DNA of 40,498 nucleotides from Cloacibacterium sp. (GTDB lineage Bacteria; Bacteroidota; Bacteroidia; Flavobacteriales; Weeksellaceae): NCBI GenBank assembly GCA_017995195.1, contig JAGOJI010000008.1, positions 1 to 40,498 of the forward strand, read 5' to 3'. Shown piece by piece: positions 15,472 to 23,830 of this stretch (position 1 is its first letter; each line of letters starts with the position of its first letter). The notes under the pieces were generated by a model. It saw only the letters and a program-made list of their open reading frames with translations, ran no database searches and was not told where the DNA came from. The position numbers and the translations under genes were made by a program.

Positions 15472-18400
15472 CTAAGCCTCCTCTTTTCTGTTTCTTACCT
15501 TGGTGTGGTAGAAAACATTAGGTTTGGTTCCTACTTCTTCTAACAAGATATATCTTCTCTTATCATTGAATAATGCTCTTACTTCCGAAGATTTATCGTT
15601 CATATCACCAAACTTCATGGCTCCGGTAGAACACGCTTTGGAACATGCGGTTTGAAACTCTCCATCTGCTACTTTTCTTCCTTCTTTCTTCGCTTCCAAA
15701 ATAGTTTTTTGAGTCATTTGAATACACATAGAGCACTTCTCCATTACCCCACGAGTTCTTACCACTACATCTGGGTTGAGTACCATTCTACCCAAATCAT
15801 TGTTCATGTTGTAATCAAACTTGTCATTGAGGTTATAAGTAAACCAATTGAATCTTCTTACTTTGTAAGGGCAGTTATTGGCACAATATCTGGTCCCTAC
15901 ACAACGGTTGTATGCCATTTGGTTTTGACCTTGTTTACCATGAGAAGTTGCCGCTACTGGACAAACCGTTTCACAAGGAGCATGGTTGCAATGTTGGCAC
16001 ATTACCGGCTGGAAGATTACATCCGGACTTTCGTTGGGCTTACTTAGAATATCGTATAGTTCAGGAACGTTTAGCTTTCTTTCGATACCTTCCTGTACTT
16101 CTATTTTTTGTTCCGCAGAATAGTAACGGTCTATTCTCAACCAATACATATCTCTGGACATTCTTACTTCTTCTTTTCCTACTACCGGCGTATTGTTCTC
16201 TGCTTGGCAAGCTACTACACAAGCTCCACAGCCTGTACAGGCATTCAAATCCACAGATAGGTTGAAGTGTACCCCATCGGTATCGTCAAAGGCTTCCCAT
16301 AGGTCAATTTTGCCTACAGGCAAGGAACCTTTTAAAGTGTGCATTTCCAATGGTTTATTCCATTCGTTTACGTCTTTGTTGAGGTACGTATCCAAAGGAA
16401 CTTCTTTTGCGATTTCGTAACGCCCCATCAGGGTGTTCTGCATTTGCACTCCTGCAAACTCGTGCCACCCTTCGGTAGGCTCTATTTTTATATTAGAAAC
16501 TACGAGGTTAGCCCCATCGAACAACGGATAGGCATTAACTCCCGTTTCTGCTACTTTTCCGGAGTTTTTCTTACCATAGCCCAATGCCAATCCCAAAGAA
16601 CCTTCTGCCTGTCCCGGTTGAATAAATACAGGAACATTTTGTACTGTTGCACCATTTACCGTGAGATTTACTCTAGTACCATCTAACTGCATTCTGCCAT
16701 TTAGTTCGTTTTTAATGCCTAATTGGGCAGCATCTTTAGGTGAAATGGTTAAATAATTATCCCAAGACAATCTGGTAATAGGATCCGGAAGTTCTTGTAA
16801 CCAAGGATTATTGGCTTGTGTACCATCTCCCATAGAAGTTTTGGTATACAAGAGCAACTCCAAACCATTTGATTTAAAGTTCTGAAGTTCTGCTATAGCT
16901 CCTTCGGCATTTCCACCTGTATAAGAAAGGTTTGCTCCTGCTGAAGTAGCATTGAAACCATTGTATAGAGCTTGATTGAACGAAGTACCACCCAACTGTG
17001 CCACCGCATTGGTTTTCAAATAATTATAAAAATTATTATTGGCATTATTTTTACCATTTATCCAAACCAAAAGAGATTCTTCTATCTGTCGTGATTTGTA
17101 TACTTTCTGAATAGTCGGCTGAATCAAAGAATACACACCGGTTTGAGGAGCCAAATCACCCCAACTTTCTAACCAATGTGCATAAGGAATAACTGCTTTG
17201 GCGGAAGATGCTGTTTCATTCAGCTTATCCGAAATAGCAACTGTATAAGGTACTTTTGAAAAGGCTTTCTTGAATGTCTCACCTTTGTTATAAGAATAAA
17301 CAGGGTTAACATTATTGGTCACAAGAACCCCAACTTCTCCATTGTTCATCCATGTCAAAAACTCATCAAACTTTGTTTTATCAAATTCTTTGAGCCAATT
17401 AGCTTTTCCTGTAAAGGCTGTAGATCCTAACTTCTGATTGATTAAATGTGCTAAAACCTGTGCAGCTTTAGAGCCATCGGCAAAAACAACCGCCTTGCTT
17501 CCTTTTGTCTGGAGTGCTTTGGTTATTTCTAATGCCGCTTTGTTGGAGGTTGAACCTCCGTTTATACTTTTATATACTTCTACCAAAGTTTTCATAACTT
17601 CGGAAGGCTTCTGCTTGATTCTGGTATCCGCGTTGGCTCCGGTAAGGCTCATGTTGGACTCTACCTGAATGTGTCTCAACATAGAAGCTCCCGGTTTTCT
17701 GGCTGCCGCATAACTCATTTCTAAACTATGGGCATTGTAATCTCCCAAGAAGTCTGCTTGAAAAGAGACTACCAATTCGGATTGAGACAAGTCGTAAACC
17801 GGTAACGCTCGTTGCCCGAAAACCTCTTGTGCCGCATCTAAAGAAGCAGAATGAGGGAAAGCATCGTAAATCACCAACTCGGCATTAGGATATTTTGCCT
17901 TGAATTCCCCGAATAATTTTTTGAAGGTAGGCGACGGATAAGAATGAGAAAGCACTACAATTTTTTTGTTGGTTGCTTGTGTCTCTGTTAAACCTTTCAG
18001 TACAAAATCATCAACCTTATCAAAAGTAGCATCGGAGCCATTGAGTTTGGGTTGTTTTAGTTTATCGTTATCGTATAAAGACAATACGCTCGCCTGTGCT
18101 CTGGCATTGGTTTTACCTAAATCTTTCGCAGCAGGATTGGGTTCTATTTTTATAGGTCTTCCTTCTCTTGTTTTTACCAATACACTGGCAAAATCATATC
18201 CGTCAAAAAAAGATGAAGCATAGTAATTGGCTACACCGGGGATAATATTATGTGGTTTTACGACATAAGGGATTGATTTAATTACCGGTGCCTCGCATGC
18301 TGCCAAGGTTACCGCCGCTGTAGAAAAACCAAGAAGTTTCAAAAAGTCCCTTCTTGAGGTATGGGTTGCCTTATCGGCATTTGCCAAAAATTCGTCTACG

Positions 18401-18498
18401 GGAATTTCGTTTTGAAATTCTTTCTGTGCCAATTTCTCGTTGAGTGTTGGATCTTTCAGTTCGTGAATACTTCTGAATTGTATTTTATTTGAAGCCAT
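15472..18498 (-). CDS. actB: Alternative complex III subunit ActB, iron-sulfur molybdopterin-oxidoreductase-like protein
   Basis: 1008 residues. A twin-arginine signal (TSRRDFLKLLGFS, R49-R50) lies behind an unusually long 48-residue N-terminal tail, followed by a lipobox-like LAAC (C68). Residues about 80-730 resemble molybdopterin oxidoreductases, but in this complex the domain is known to carry no molybdenum cofactor. The C-terminal part binds iron-sulfur clusters: CTGCGACVVAC (from C754), CQHCNHAPCETVCP, CVGTRYCANNCP and CSMCIQMTQKTI with CSKACS. These form the electron wire from quinol to the hemes of ActA. Lies 25 bases after actA. Confidence 0.95.
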   Translation of the reverse strand: MASNKIQFRSIHELKDPTLNEKLAQKEFQNEIPVDEFLANADKATHTSRRDFLKLLGFSTAAVTLAACEAPVIKSIPYVVKPHNIIPGVANYYASSFFDGYDFASVLVKTREGRPIKIEPNPAAKDLGKTNARAQASVLSLYDNDKLKQPKLNGSDATFDKVDDFVLKGLTETQATNKKIVVLSHSYPSPTFKKLFGEFKAKYPNAELVIYDAFPHSASLDAAQEVFGQRALPVYDLSQSELVVSFQADFLGDYNAHSLEMSYAAARKPGASMLRHIQVESNMSLTGANADTRIKQKPSEVMKTLVEVYKSINGGSTSNKAALEITKALQTKGSKAVVFADGSKAAQVLAHLINQKLGSTAFTGKANWLKEFDKTKFDEFLTWMNNGEVGVLVTNNVNPVYSYNKGETFKKAFSKVPYTVAISDKLNETASSAKAVIPYAHWLESWGDLAPQTGVYSLIQPTIQKVYKSRQIEESLLVWINGKNNANNNFYNYLKTNAVAQLGGTSFNQALYNGFNATSAGANLSYTGGNAEGAIAELQNFKSNGLELLLYTKTSMGDGTQANNPWLQELPDPITRLSWDNYLTISPKDAAQLGIKNELNGRMQLDGTRVNLTVNGATVQNVPVFIQPGQAEGSLGLALGYGKKNSGKVAETGVNAYPLFDGANLVVSNIKIEPTEGWHEFAGVQMQNTLMGRYEIAKEVPLDTYLNKDVNEWNKPLEMHTLKGSLPVGKIDLWEAFDDTDGVHFNLSVDLNACTGCGACVVACQAENNTPVVGKEEVRMSRDMYWLRIDRYYSAEQKIEVQEGIERKLNVPELYDILSKPNESPDVIFQPVMCQHCNHAPCETVCPVAATSHGKQGQNQMAYNRCVGTRYCANNCPYKVRRFNWFTYNLNDKFDYNMNNDLGRMVLNPDVVVRTRGVMEKCSMCIQMTQKTILEAKKEGRKVADGEFQTACSKACSTGAMKFGDMNDKSSEVRALFNDKRRYILLEEVGTKPNVFYHTKVRNRKEEA

Positions 18499-18523
18499 TG
18501 ATACTTCTAATTTTCGTTATTAA

Positions 18524-19855
18524 TTAATAATGACATTTACCACATTCTAAACCTCCAATGGCATCTACCGTAATTTTTGCCCCTTCTCCATATTGTTTCT
18601 TGAGTTTATTATGCAGGTTTTTGAAATATTCTTTGTTTTGTCCGTTGGTCATATCTACTTCTGCAGTTCTGTGACAATCGATACACCAACCCATGGTAAA
18701 CGCATTTGCCATTTCTACTTTATCCATATTTTGAACCTGACCATGGCAAGCCTTACACACAATATCTACATTTTTTGCTTTTTTGATGGTAGCTTCTCCC
18801 GCCACCACGTGTTGTGAGTGATCGAAATACACAAAATCCGGCATATTGTGGATACGTACCCATTCTACAGGTTGTGTTTTTCCGGTGTATGATTGGGAAG
18901 CCTCGTCCCAGCCTACTGCGGCATAAATTTTCTTGATTTCTTGTGTATAGAAATTTCGGTCTTTACCTTCTTCTATATATTTTCCTTTGTATTCTGAAAT
19001 ACTTTTGTGGCAGCTCATACATACATTCATAGAAGGAATTTCCGAAACTTTTCCGTATTTGGCACTTGAGTGACATAGCTGACAATCAATCTTATTCTCT
19101 CCCGCATGGATTTTATGAGAGAAATAAATAGGTTGCTCCGGTTTGTAACCTTGGTACACCCCAATCCACATAATCCAATTCCATACACCATAGGCAGCAA
19201 AAACACCCAAAAGCCCTAACAATCCTTTAGCAGGCATTTCGTATCTCTGGTACAAATCTCCTAAAGATTGTATCCTTGTTGCTTCAAGAGCGGAAAGTTC
19301 TTCGCTTTGCTGTGCTTTCAATAATTTTCTCAATCTCAGAAGCACCCACAACAAAAGCCCTGAAATAAACGCCATGGAAAGAACAATGATTTTGGACTTT
19401 TCCTTTTGCTGTTGTATTTCTAATGCTTTAGCCGCAACTTCTTCAGGATTTTCTTCGGCTACTTCTTTTGGAGGATTGGTGGTGTATTCTAAAATATCGG
19501 CAATATCCTGATCTGTAAGATTCGGGAATGCCGTCATTTCTACCTTATTGAATTTGTTAAAAACTTCATTAGCATACTTGTCTCCGGATAACCTGAGTGC
19601 TTTGCTGTCTTTCACCCATTTGTTAATCCAAGCGGTATCCAGATTTTGTTCTTTTTGAAGCCTATCAACCACGCCCCCAAGTGCAGGACCTATAGTTTGC
19701 TTGTCTAAAGCGTGACAAGCGGCACAATTGGTTTTAAACAAAGTTTCTCCTTTCTTGGCATCGCCTTTGGTTTGTGCGAAAATGGAAGTTCCGGTAAACA
19801 AGAAAATACCAAGTGCTACCAGTCCTCTTTTATAATGCTTTCTCCAACTAATCAT
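18524..19855 (-). CDS. actA: Alternative complex III subunit ActA, hexaheme cytochrome c
   Basis: 443 residues with six CxxCH heme sites: C44-H48 (CAACH) in an N-terminal class I cytochrome domain with M107 as candidate axial ligand, then C258 (CQLCH), C279 (CMSCH), C367 (CKACH), C391 (CIDCH) and C438 (CGKCH, ending one residue before the C-terminus). Hydrophobic segments are the signal anchor (11-27), a helix at 155-173 and another at 211-233. The pentaheme part is the classical ActA; the extra monoheme domain is a fusion that I recall for flavobacterial complexes. It begins the operon and should hand electrons on toward cytochrome oxidase. Confidence 0.95.
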   Translation of the reverse strand: MISWRKHYKRGLVALGIFLFTGTSIFAQTKGDAKKGETLFKTNCAACHALDKQTIGPALGGVVDRLQKEQNLDTAWINKWVKDSKALRLSGDKYANEVFNKFNKVEMTAFPNLTDQDIADILEYTTNPPKEVAEENPEEVAAKALEIQQQKEKSKIIVLSMAFISGLLLWVLLRLRKLLKAQQSEELSALEATRIQSLGDLYQRYEMPAKGLLGLLGVFAAYGVWNWIMWIGVYQGYKPEQPIYFSHKIHAGENKIDCQLCHSSAKYGKVSEIPSMNVCMSCHKSISEYKGKYIEEGKDRNFYTQEIKKIYAAVGWDEASQSYTGKTQPVEWVRIHNMPDFVYFDHSQHVVAGEATIKKAKNVDIVCKACHGQVQNMDKVEMANAFTMGWCIDCHRTAEVDMTNGQNKEYFKNLHNKLKKQYGEGAKITVDAIGGLECGKCHY

Positions 19856-19903
19856 TTATTTAGTCTTGATGTTAGTAATAAACCGTTTTCTGATTTTATT
19901 CCA

Positions 19904-19911
19904 CAAATTTA
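19904..19911 (-). promoter_or_regulatory. -7 element for the act operon
   Basis: Minus-strand TAAATTTG fits TAnnTTTG; the predicted leader to the actA ATG is about 40 bases. No convincing -33 TTG at standard distance. Confidence 0.5.
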
Positions 19912-20007
19912 AGATTTTAACGCAATTTAACTAATGTTAACACCTGCCAAAAGTCATGTTTTTGTTGTTTGGAACAATTCTAAATAAAAAAAAGTTCTCT
20001 AAATATT

Positions 20008-20026
20008 TATATTTGTTATACTTTTG
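20008..20026 (+). promoter_or_regulatory. Two overlapping -7 candidates for the SPOR-domain gene
   Basis: TATATTTG (20008-20015) and TACTTTTG (20019-20026) both match TAnnTTTG. The second would give a leader of only about 8 bases before the ATG at 20041. No clear -33 box. Confidence 0.5.
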
Positions 20027-20040
20027 CTAAAATTTTACTG

Positions 20041-20586
20041 ATGAAAAAGGCATTTAAGTTTTATCTATTAGCATTATTCGGTTTCTTCTATAATGGCTTT
20101 GAAGCACAAATTGTCACCAAAACCGAAGTACACGACGGAACGGAACTTACCATCTCCATGGACAAAAAAATAGGCAATATCATGGAGTCTTTAGAAGAAA
20201 AATGTGCCGAAGACCTTGCTGCTAAAGAGAAAAGAAACTCGGAAACCGAAACCACAAAACGTACAGAAACCACAGAGGTCGCAAAAAAAACAAAACCTCT
20301 TACCAATGCTGAAATATGCCGCCAAAACCCGAGAATATTAGGGTACAAAATACAACTGGCAGTAGTAAAAAGCAAAGCGGAAGCAGATGAAGTTGGGCTA
20401 TACTTCAGAAGAAGATTCCCTTACATAAAAGTAGAACAAGATGCCTCGCTAAGACCTAACTACAAAGTATTGGCAGGAAGCTACTTTAGCAAAGAGTCCG
20501 CAAGTGGAGATCTAAAAAAAATCCGAGAGTTTTTTAAATCTGCTATGCCTGTACAATACCGAATTTTTTGTACAGAAGCAAAGTAG
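20041..20586 (+). CDS. Secreted SPOR-domain protein
   Basis: 181 residues. The signal peptide ends at GFEAQ (residue 23). A Lys/Glu/Thr-rich linker (about 55-95, ETETTKRTETTEVAKKTK) leads to a C-terminal SPOR domain (about 107-178: YKIQLAVVKSKAEADEV, then NYKVLAGSYFSKESA), which binds glycan strands stripped of stem peptides at division sites. A role in envelope or septum biology is therefore inferred. A pair of Cys (C72 or nearby, and C98-region) lies outside the SPOR core. Monocistronic, convergent with the rprY-like gene across a terminator. Confidence 0.85.
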   Translation: MKKAFKFYLLALFGFFYNGFEAQIVTKTEVHDGTELTISMDKKIGNIMESLEEKCAEDLAAKEKRNSETETTKRTETTEVAKKTKPLTNAEICRQNPRILGYKIQLAVVKSKAEADEVGLYFRRRFPYIKVEQDASLRPNYKVLAGSYFSKESASGDLKKIREFFKSAMPVQYRIFCTEAK

Positions 20587-20745
20587 GGTTAACCTTTTGG
20601 AATTAGGTAAGGTTAAGCAACTGAAAGGTTAGTTACCAAGTTTCGTATTTGACTGTGTAGAAAGAGCATTTCTTGATTTCTTTTTCTTAAGTGGCTTGGT
20701 TTAGCCTAAAATTTCTAAAAACACTTAGCCGTATTTCTAACACAC

Positions 20746-20798
20746 AAAAATCCCACAGGCTTTATAGATTACATTACTATAAATTCTGTGGGATTTTT
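20746..20798. terminator. Bidirectional intrinsic terminator between SPOR gene and rprY
   Basis: AAAAATCCCACAG (20746-20758) pairs with CTGTGGGATTTTT (20786-20798). The interior contains a second stem, TTATAG/CTATAA. T-runs follow on both strands, serving the two convergent genes. The preceding bases contain an 8-bp inverted repeat, TTAACCTT (20589-20596) with AAGGTTAA (20609-20616), of unknown meaning. Confidence 0.8.
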
Positions 20799-20814
20799 TT
20801 TAGTCTTTCTCTGG

Positions 20815-21501
20815 TTAATTCTTTACCAAAAGCCTAAAGCCTTCTCCATGAACATTGATAATTTCCAAACCTTCGTCATCTTTTAAGATTTTACGGAGTT
20901 TGGCAATATATACATCCATACTTCTTGCGGTAAAATAATTTTCTTTTTTCCATATTTTCCGAAGTGCCAAATCTCTCGGCATAAAATCGTTTCGGTGCAT
21001 ACAAAGCAACTTAAGCAATTCGTTTTCTTTAGGAGAGAGTTTATACTCTTTATCGTGAACCCGCAACTGTCGCAAAACGGAATCGAAATAAATATTGCTT
21101 AACTTAAAATGCTCTTGTTCTTCGTCTTCTACCACAGCACTACGCTGGAGAATTGCTTTTATTTTGTACAAGAGCAGCTCTGTATCAAAAGGTTTTGTGA
21201 TATAATCATCTGCCCCCAATTGGTATCCTTTTAGGATATCTTCTCTTAGGTTTTTTGCAGTAAGGAAAATCACAGGCATATTTTTGTTGATTTTTTTGAC
21301 ATCTTCTGCCAATGAAAATCCGTCTTTCTTAGGCATCATCACATCAAAGATACAGATATCGAAATCTTTTTCGGTGAACTCTTTTAGTCCCATTTCCCCA
21401 TCGGTAGCCAATGTGACATCATAGCTGTTCATACTTAGGTAGTCTTTAAGAACCGCACCAAAACTTTGGTCGTCTTCTACTAATAATATTCTATTGCTCA
21501 T
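20815..21501 (-). CDS. rprY: OmpR-family response regulator, RprY-like
   Basis: 228 residues. Receiver domain 1-120 with acidic pocket E9-D10-D11, phospho-acceptor D53 (FDVMMPKKDG), T81 and K103; winged-helix DNA-binding domain about 130-226 (LSPKENELLKLLCMH, ARSMDVYIAKLRKIL). The receiver resembles Bacteroides RprY closely (FGAVLKDYL, LKGYQLGADDYITKPFD). It follows its sensor kinase by 90 bases that hold a hairpin. Regulon unknown from sequence; RprY in Bacteroides has been linked to stress and metabolism. Confidence 0.93.
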   Translation of the reverse strand: MSNRILLVEDDQSFGAVLKDYLSMNSYDVTLATDGEMGLKEFTEKDFDICIFDVMMPKKDGFSLAEDVKKINKNMPVIFLTAKNLREDILKGYQLGADDYITKPFDTELLLYKIKAILQRSAVVEDEEQEHFKLSNIYFDSVLRQLRVHDKEYKLSPKENELLKLLCMHRNDFMPRDLALRKIWKKENYFTARSMDVYIAKLRKILKDDEGLEIINVHGEGFRLLVKN

Positions 21502-21540
21502 ATCTTTATTTTGTTTAAGGTTTAAAAATAGTGTTTCTAT

Positions 21541-21582
21541 GAGCCGAGTTTTGAGTAATTTCTACTACTCTTCGCTCGCCTC
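21541..21582 (-). other. Hairpin between sensor kinase and response regulator genes
   Basis: On the minus strand GAGGCGAG (21582-21575) pairs with CTCGGCTC (21548-21541) apart from one central mismatch, and inside it GAGTA pairs with TACTC (21570-21566 with 21557-21553). No T-run follows, so it is not an ordinary terminator. It could set the ratio of kinase to regulator. Confidence 0.4.
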
Positions 21583-21591
21583 AAGCCCATT

Positions 21592-23139
21592 TTAAGTCAT
21601 GGGAAGCTTTATGGTAAAGGTACTTCCTTTTCCTTTGGTAGAATCTACCAAAATTTGTCCATTGTGAAGTTCTATAATACTTTTAACATACGACAGTCCT
21701 AAGCCTTGCCCTTTTACATTATGAATATTTCCGGTTTCCTCTCTGAAAAACTTGTCGAATATTTTCTTTTTGTTGTTGGGTTCCATTCCCATGCCTTTGT
21801 CGGAAATCTCAATAACGTACCAACTGCCTTCATTTCTTGTTTTCACCTTTATCTCAGGACTTTCCGGCGAATACTTATTGGCATTATCCAATAGGTTAAC
21901 CAAGGCGTTGGACAAATGAAACTCATCTATTTTTACATTAAAATTTTGTGCCGAAAATTCTTGTGTAAGGGTTCCGTTTCTTTCTTCTACTATAAGCCTG
22001 AAAGATTCTGTAAGTTTTTGGATAAGCTCTCTTACATTGGTTGCTTTCAAAAACAGTTTCATTTCATTTCGCTCCAGTTTGGACATATTGAGTACATTCT
22101 CTACCTGGTTTTTCATCCGAAGATTTTCTTGCTTAATGAGCTGAGAATAGTATTTTACTTTCTCCGGATTGGTGGCTATTTTATCGTTATTCAGGGAGTC
22201 CGTTGCTACCGAAATAGTTGCCAACGGTGTTTTGAACTCGTGCGACATATTGTTGATGAAATCCGTTTTTACTTCGGCTATTTTCTTCTGCCTCATCATG
22301 TAGTTAATCGAGATAATATAGATGCCCAAAATGGTAAGCAAAGACAAAAATGTTCCCAAAAGAATAGGCATATTGTTCTTGGCCAACGAAAAATCCCTCC
22401 TCGGAAAAACAAGTGAAAGTGTATAAATCGTGCGGTCTTCGCTATCGGTAAAAAGAGGGTAAGAATAGTTGGTTTTATCTTTCTCTTCCTTAAAAACCGT
22501 ATTGGCAACTGAGGTTATTTTATTATTCTTATCAAGAACTCCAAAACCAAATTGGGTATCAATACCTTTCATTCGCAATTCTTTACTGAGAACAGAATCC
22601 AATACTTTAGGCTCTACCCTTTGATTAATCGGCAAATTGGCAGCATTGAGCTTTGCAAATTCTTTGAGTTGAAAGGTATTATTATTAATATTATTATTGA
22701 TTTCCGATGTAAGAGGCTCAGGAGTATTATTCTTTTTTCTGATATTAATCAATCCCTCATCGGTATACATCTTGGTAAGTTTCAAGCTGTCTCCCCTACG
22801 AGATATAGGAATATTCTGATTTTCAATAATTTTTTTCGAAAATATAATGGATTTCCTCGTAGCAGAATCCGTAACCTGCTGAATATAAGTTTGTACCGGT
22901 TGCTTACTGGTAGAGACTACATTTTTTCCAAAGTTTTTGTAATCGGAATTCAGGTATTTATCAATTTCTAAGTCGGAAACCTTTCTGGTAGATTCTTCTA
23001 AGGCTCCATGCACTTTATTGGAAAAATCTTGTTCTAACGCCGCATAATAATCTCTAAGCCAATACAACTGAAGCGATACGAAAACCAACAGGGAAATCGT
23101 CATAAAAACGGATAGTATCGGAATAAATTTGTTGTTCAT
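21592..23139 (-). CDS. rprX: Membrane sensor histidine kinase, RprX-like
   Basis: 515 residues. Two transmembrane helices (about 7-27 and 257-280) bracket a 230-residue periplasmic sensor region of no recognised fold, Asn/Lys-rich at 135-155. The cytosolic part has the phospho-acceptor H300 in NNMSHEFKTPL and an ATPase domain with N box LVNLLDNANKYS, G1 DKGMGM and G2 GQGLGLSYVKSI. There is no HAMP or PAS domain. Paired with the regulator immediately downstream; resemblance to RprX is by architecture and pairing. The upstream region has only an imperfect -7 (TAAAATTTG, one base too long). Confidence 0.92.
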   Translation of the reverse strand: MNNKFIPILSVFMTISLLVFVSLQLYWLRDYYAALEQDFSNKVHGALEESTRKVSDLEIDKYLNSDYKNFGKNVVSTSKQPVQTYIQQVTDSATRKSIIFSKKIIENQNIPISRRGDSLKLTKMYTDEGLINIRKKNNTPEPLTSEINNNINNNTFQLKEFAKLNAANLPINQRVEPKVLDSVLSKELRMKGIDTQFGFGVLDKNNKITSVANTVFKEEKDKTNYSYPLFTDSEDRTIYTLSLVFPRRDFSLAKNNMPILLGTFLSLLTILGIYIISINYMMRQKKIAEVKTDFINNMSHEFKTPLATISVATDSLNNDKIATNPEKVKYYSQLIKQENLRMKNQVENVLNMSKLERNEMKLFLKATNVRELIQKLTESFRLIVEERNGTLTQEFSAQNFNVKIDEFHLSNALVNLLDNANKYSPESPEIKVKTRNEGSWYVIEISDKGMGMEPNNKKKIFDKFFREETGNIHNVKGQGLGLSYVKSIIELHNGQILVDSTKGKGSTFTIKLPMT

Positions 23140-23463
23140 AGCTTGGGATAAAAATGTTAAATTCTCTATTTTGTTTAATTAATAGAAAAATTATCATGCA
23201 AATTTTATAAATATTTTCTTAAAAACGAAATTTTTAACAAATTATTGTGATTTTGAAAGAGTGTTGTGGTTTCGTTGTGGGTTGGTAATTGGTAGTGGGT
23301 ATTTAGTAGTGGGTTGGTTATGAACCTGGCTTTAATTAAACAGTATTACAATTTACATTAACAAATTGAAAATCAAACACTTAATTTAATATATTTGATT
23401 AATTGAAACCATAATACATTGCATTTCATACCTAATGCACCATGTACCACGCACAACAAAATA
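23140..23463. other. Intergenic region with G/T-rich short repeats
   Basis: 324 bases without a gene, between the start of the kinase gene and the end of the small protein gene at 23464. The part next to the kinase is its A+T-rich leader. At about 23263-23322 the plus strand is G/T-rich with repeated words (GTGGGTTGGTAATTGG, GGTAGTGGGTA, GTAGTGGGTTGG). The remainder is A+T-rich without clear structure. No tRNA or other RNA gene is recognisable. Confidence 0.5.
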
Positions 23464-23811
23464 CTATCCCTCAAGCAATTCTTCATCTAAAAAATACTGA
23501 ACAATGGCTTTCTGCATTAGGAGTTGTTGTTCATTGGGCTTGAGTTCGGGCAATTCTTCTAATTGATTGTAGACAGGCCAGCCGTCGGCATCATAATTAT
23601 TGAATTGATAAAAGCCAAAGGGCTCCAGCAATCTGCATACTGCTATGTGAATGAGATTCACTTTATCGTCTTTAGAATATTTCTGCTGCCCACTTCCCAA
23701 TTCTCTGATTCCTATAAGGAACAGAAGTGTTTCTATGGGAGGATTGGGTTCTGTATCGAAATGCTCGACAAAAAATTGCTGTACTTTTTTCCAAATTTCT
23801 ACTTCTGTCAT
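23464..23811 (-). CDS. Small conserved protein of unknown function
   Basis: 115 residues from the ATG at 23811 (MTEVEIWKKVQQFF); a longer reading would need a TTG at 23829. It is cytosolic, with no signal peptide or membrane helix and no catalytic motif I can recognise. It has the blocks TLLFLIGIRELGSGQ, DKVNLIHIAVCRLLEPFGFY and QQLLMQKAIVQYF. The block pattern looks like a conserved flavobacterial protein rather than a chance frame. It follows the oligopeptidase B gene by about 19 bases and is probably co-transcribed with it. Confidence 0.75.
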   Translation of the reverse strand: MTEVEIWKKVQQFFVEHFDTEPNPPIETLLFLIGIRELGSGQQKYSKDDKVNLIHIAVCRLLEPFGFYQFNNYDADGWPVYNQLEELPELKPNEQQLLMQKAIVQYFLDEELLEG

Positions 23812-23830
23812 TATATATTTTTTTGACAAG

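Noticed and set aside
15472-18498. A functional molybdenum enzyme
   Set aside because: The domain resembles molybdopterin oxidoreductases, but its operon context identifies it as ActB, which in this complex is known to carry no molybdenum cofactor.
23263-23322. CRISPR-like or tandem-repeat array
   Set aside because: The repeated G/T-rich words are short and irregular, without constant repeat length or spacers.
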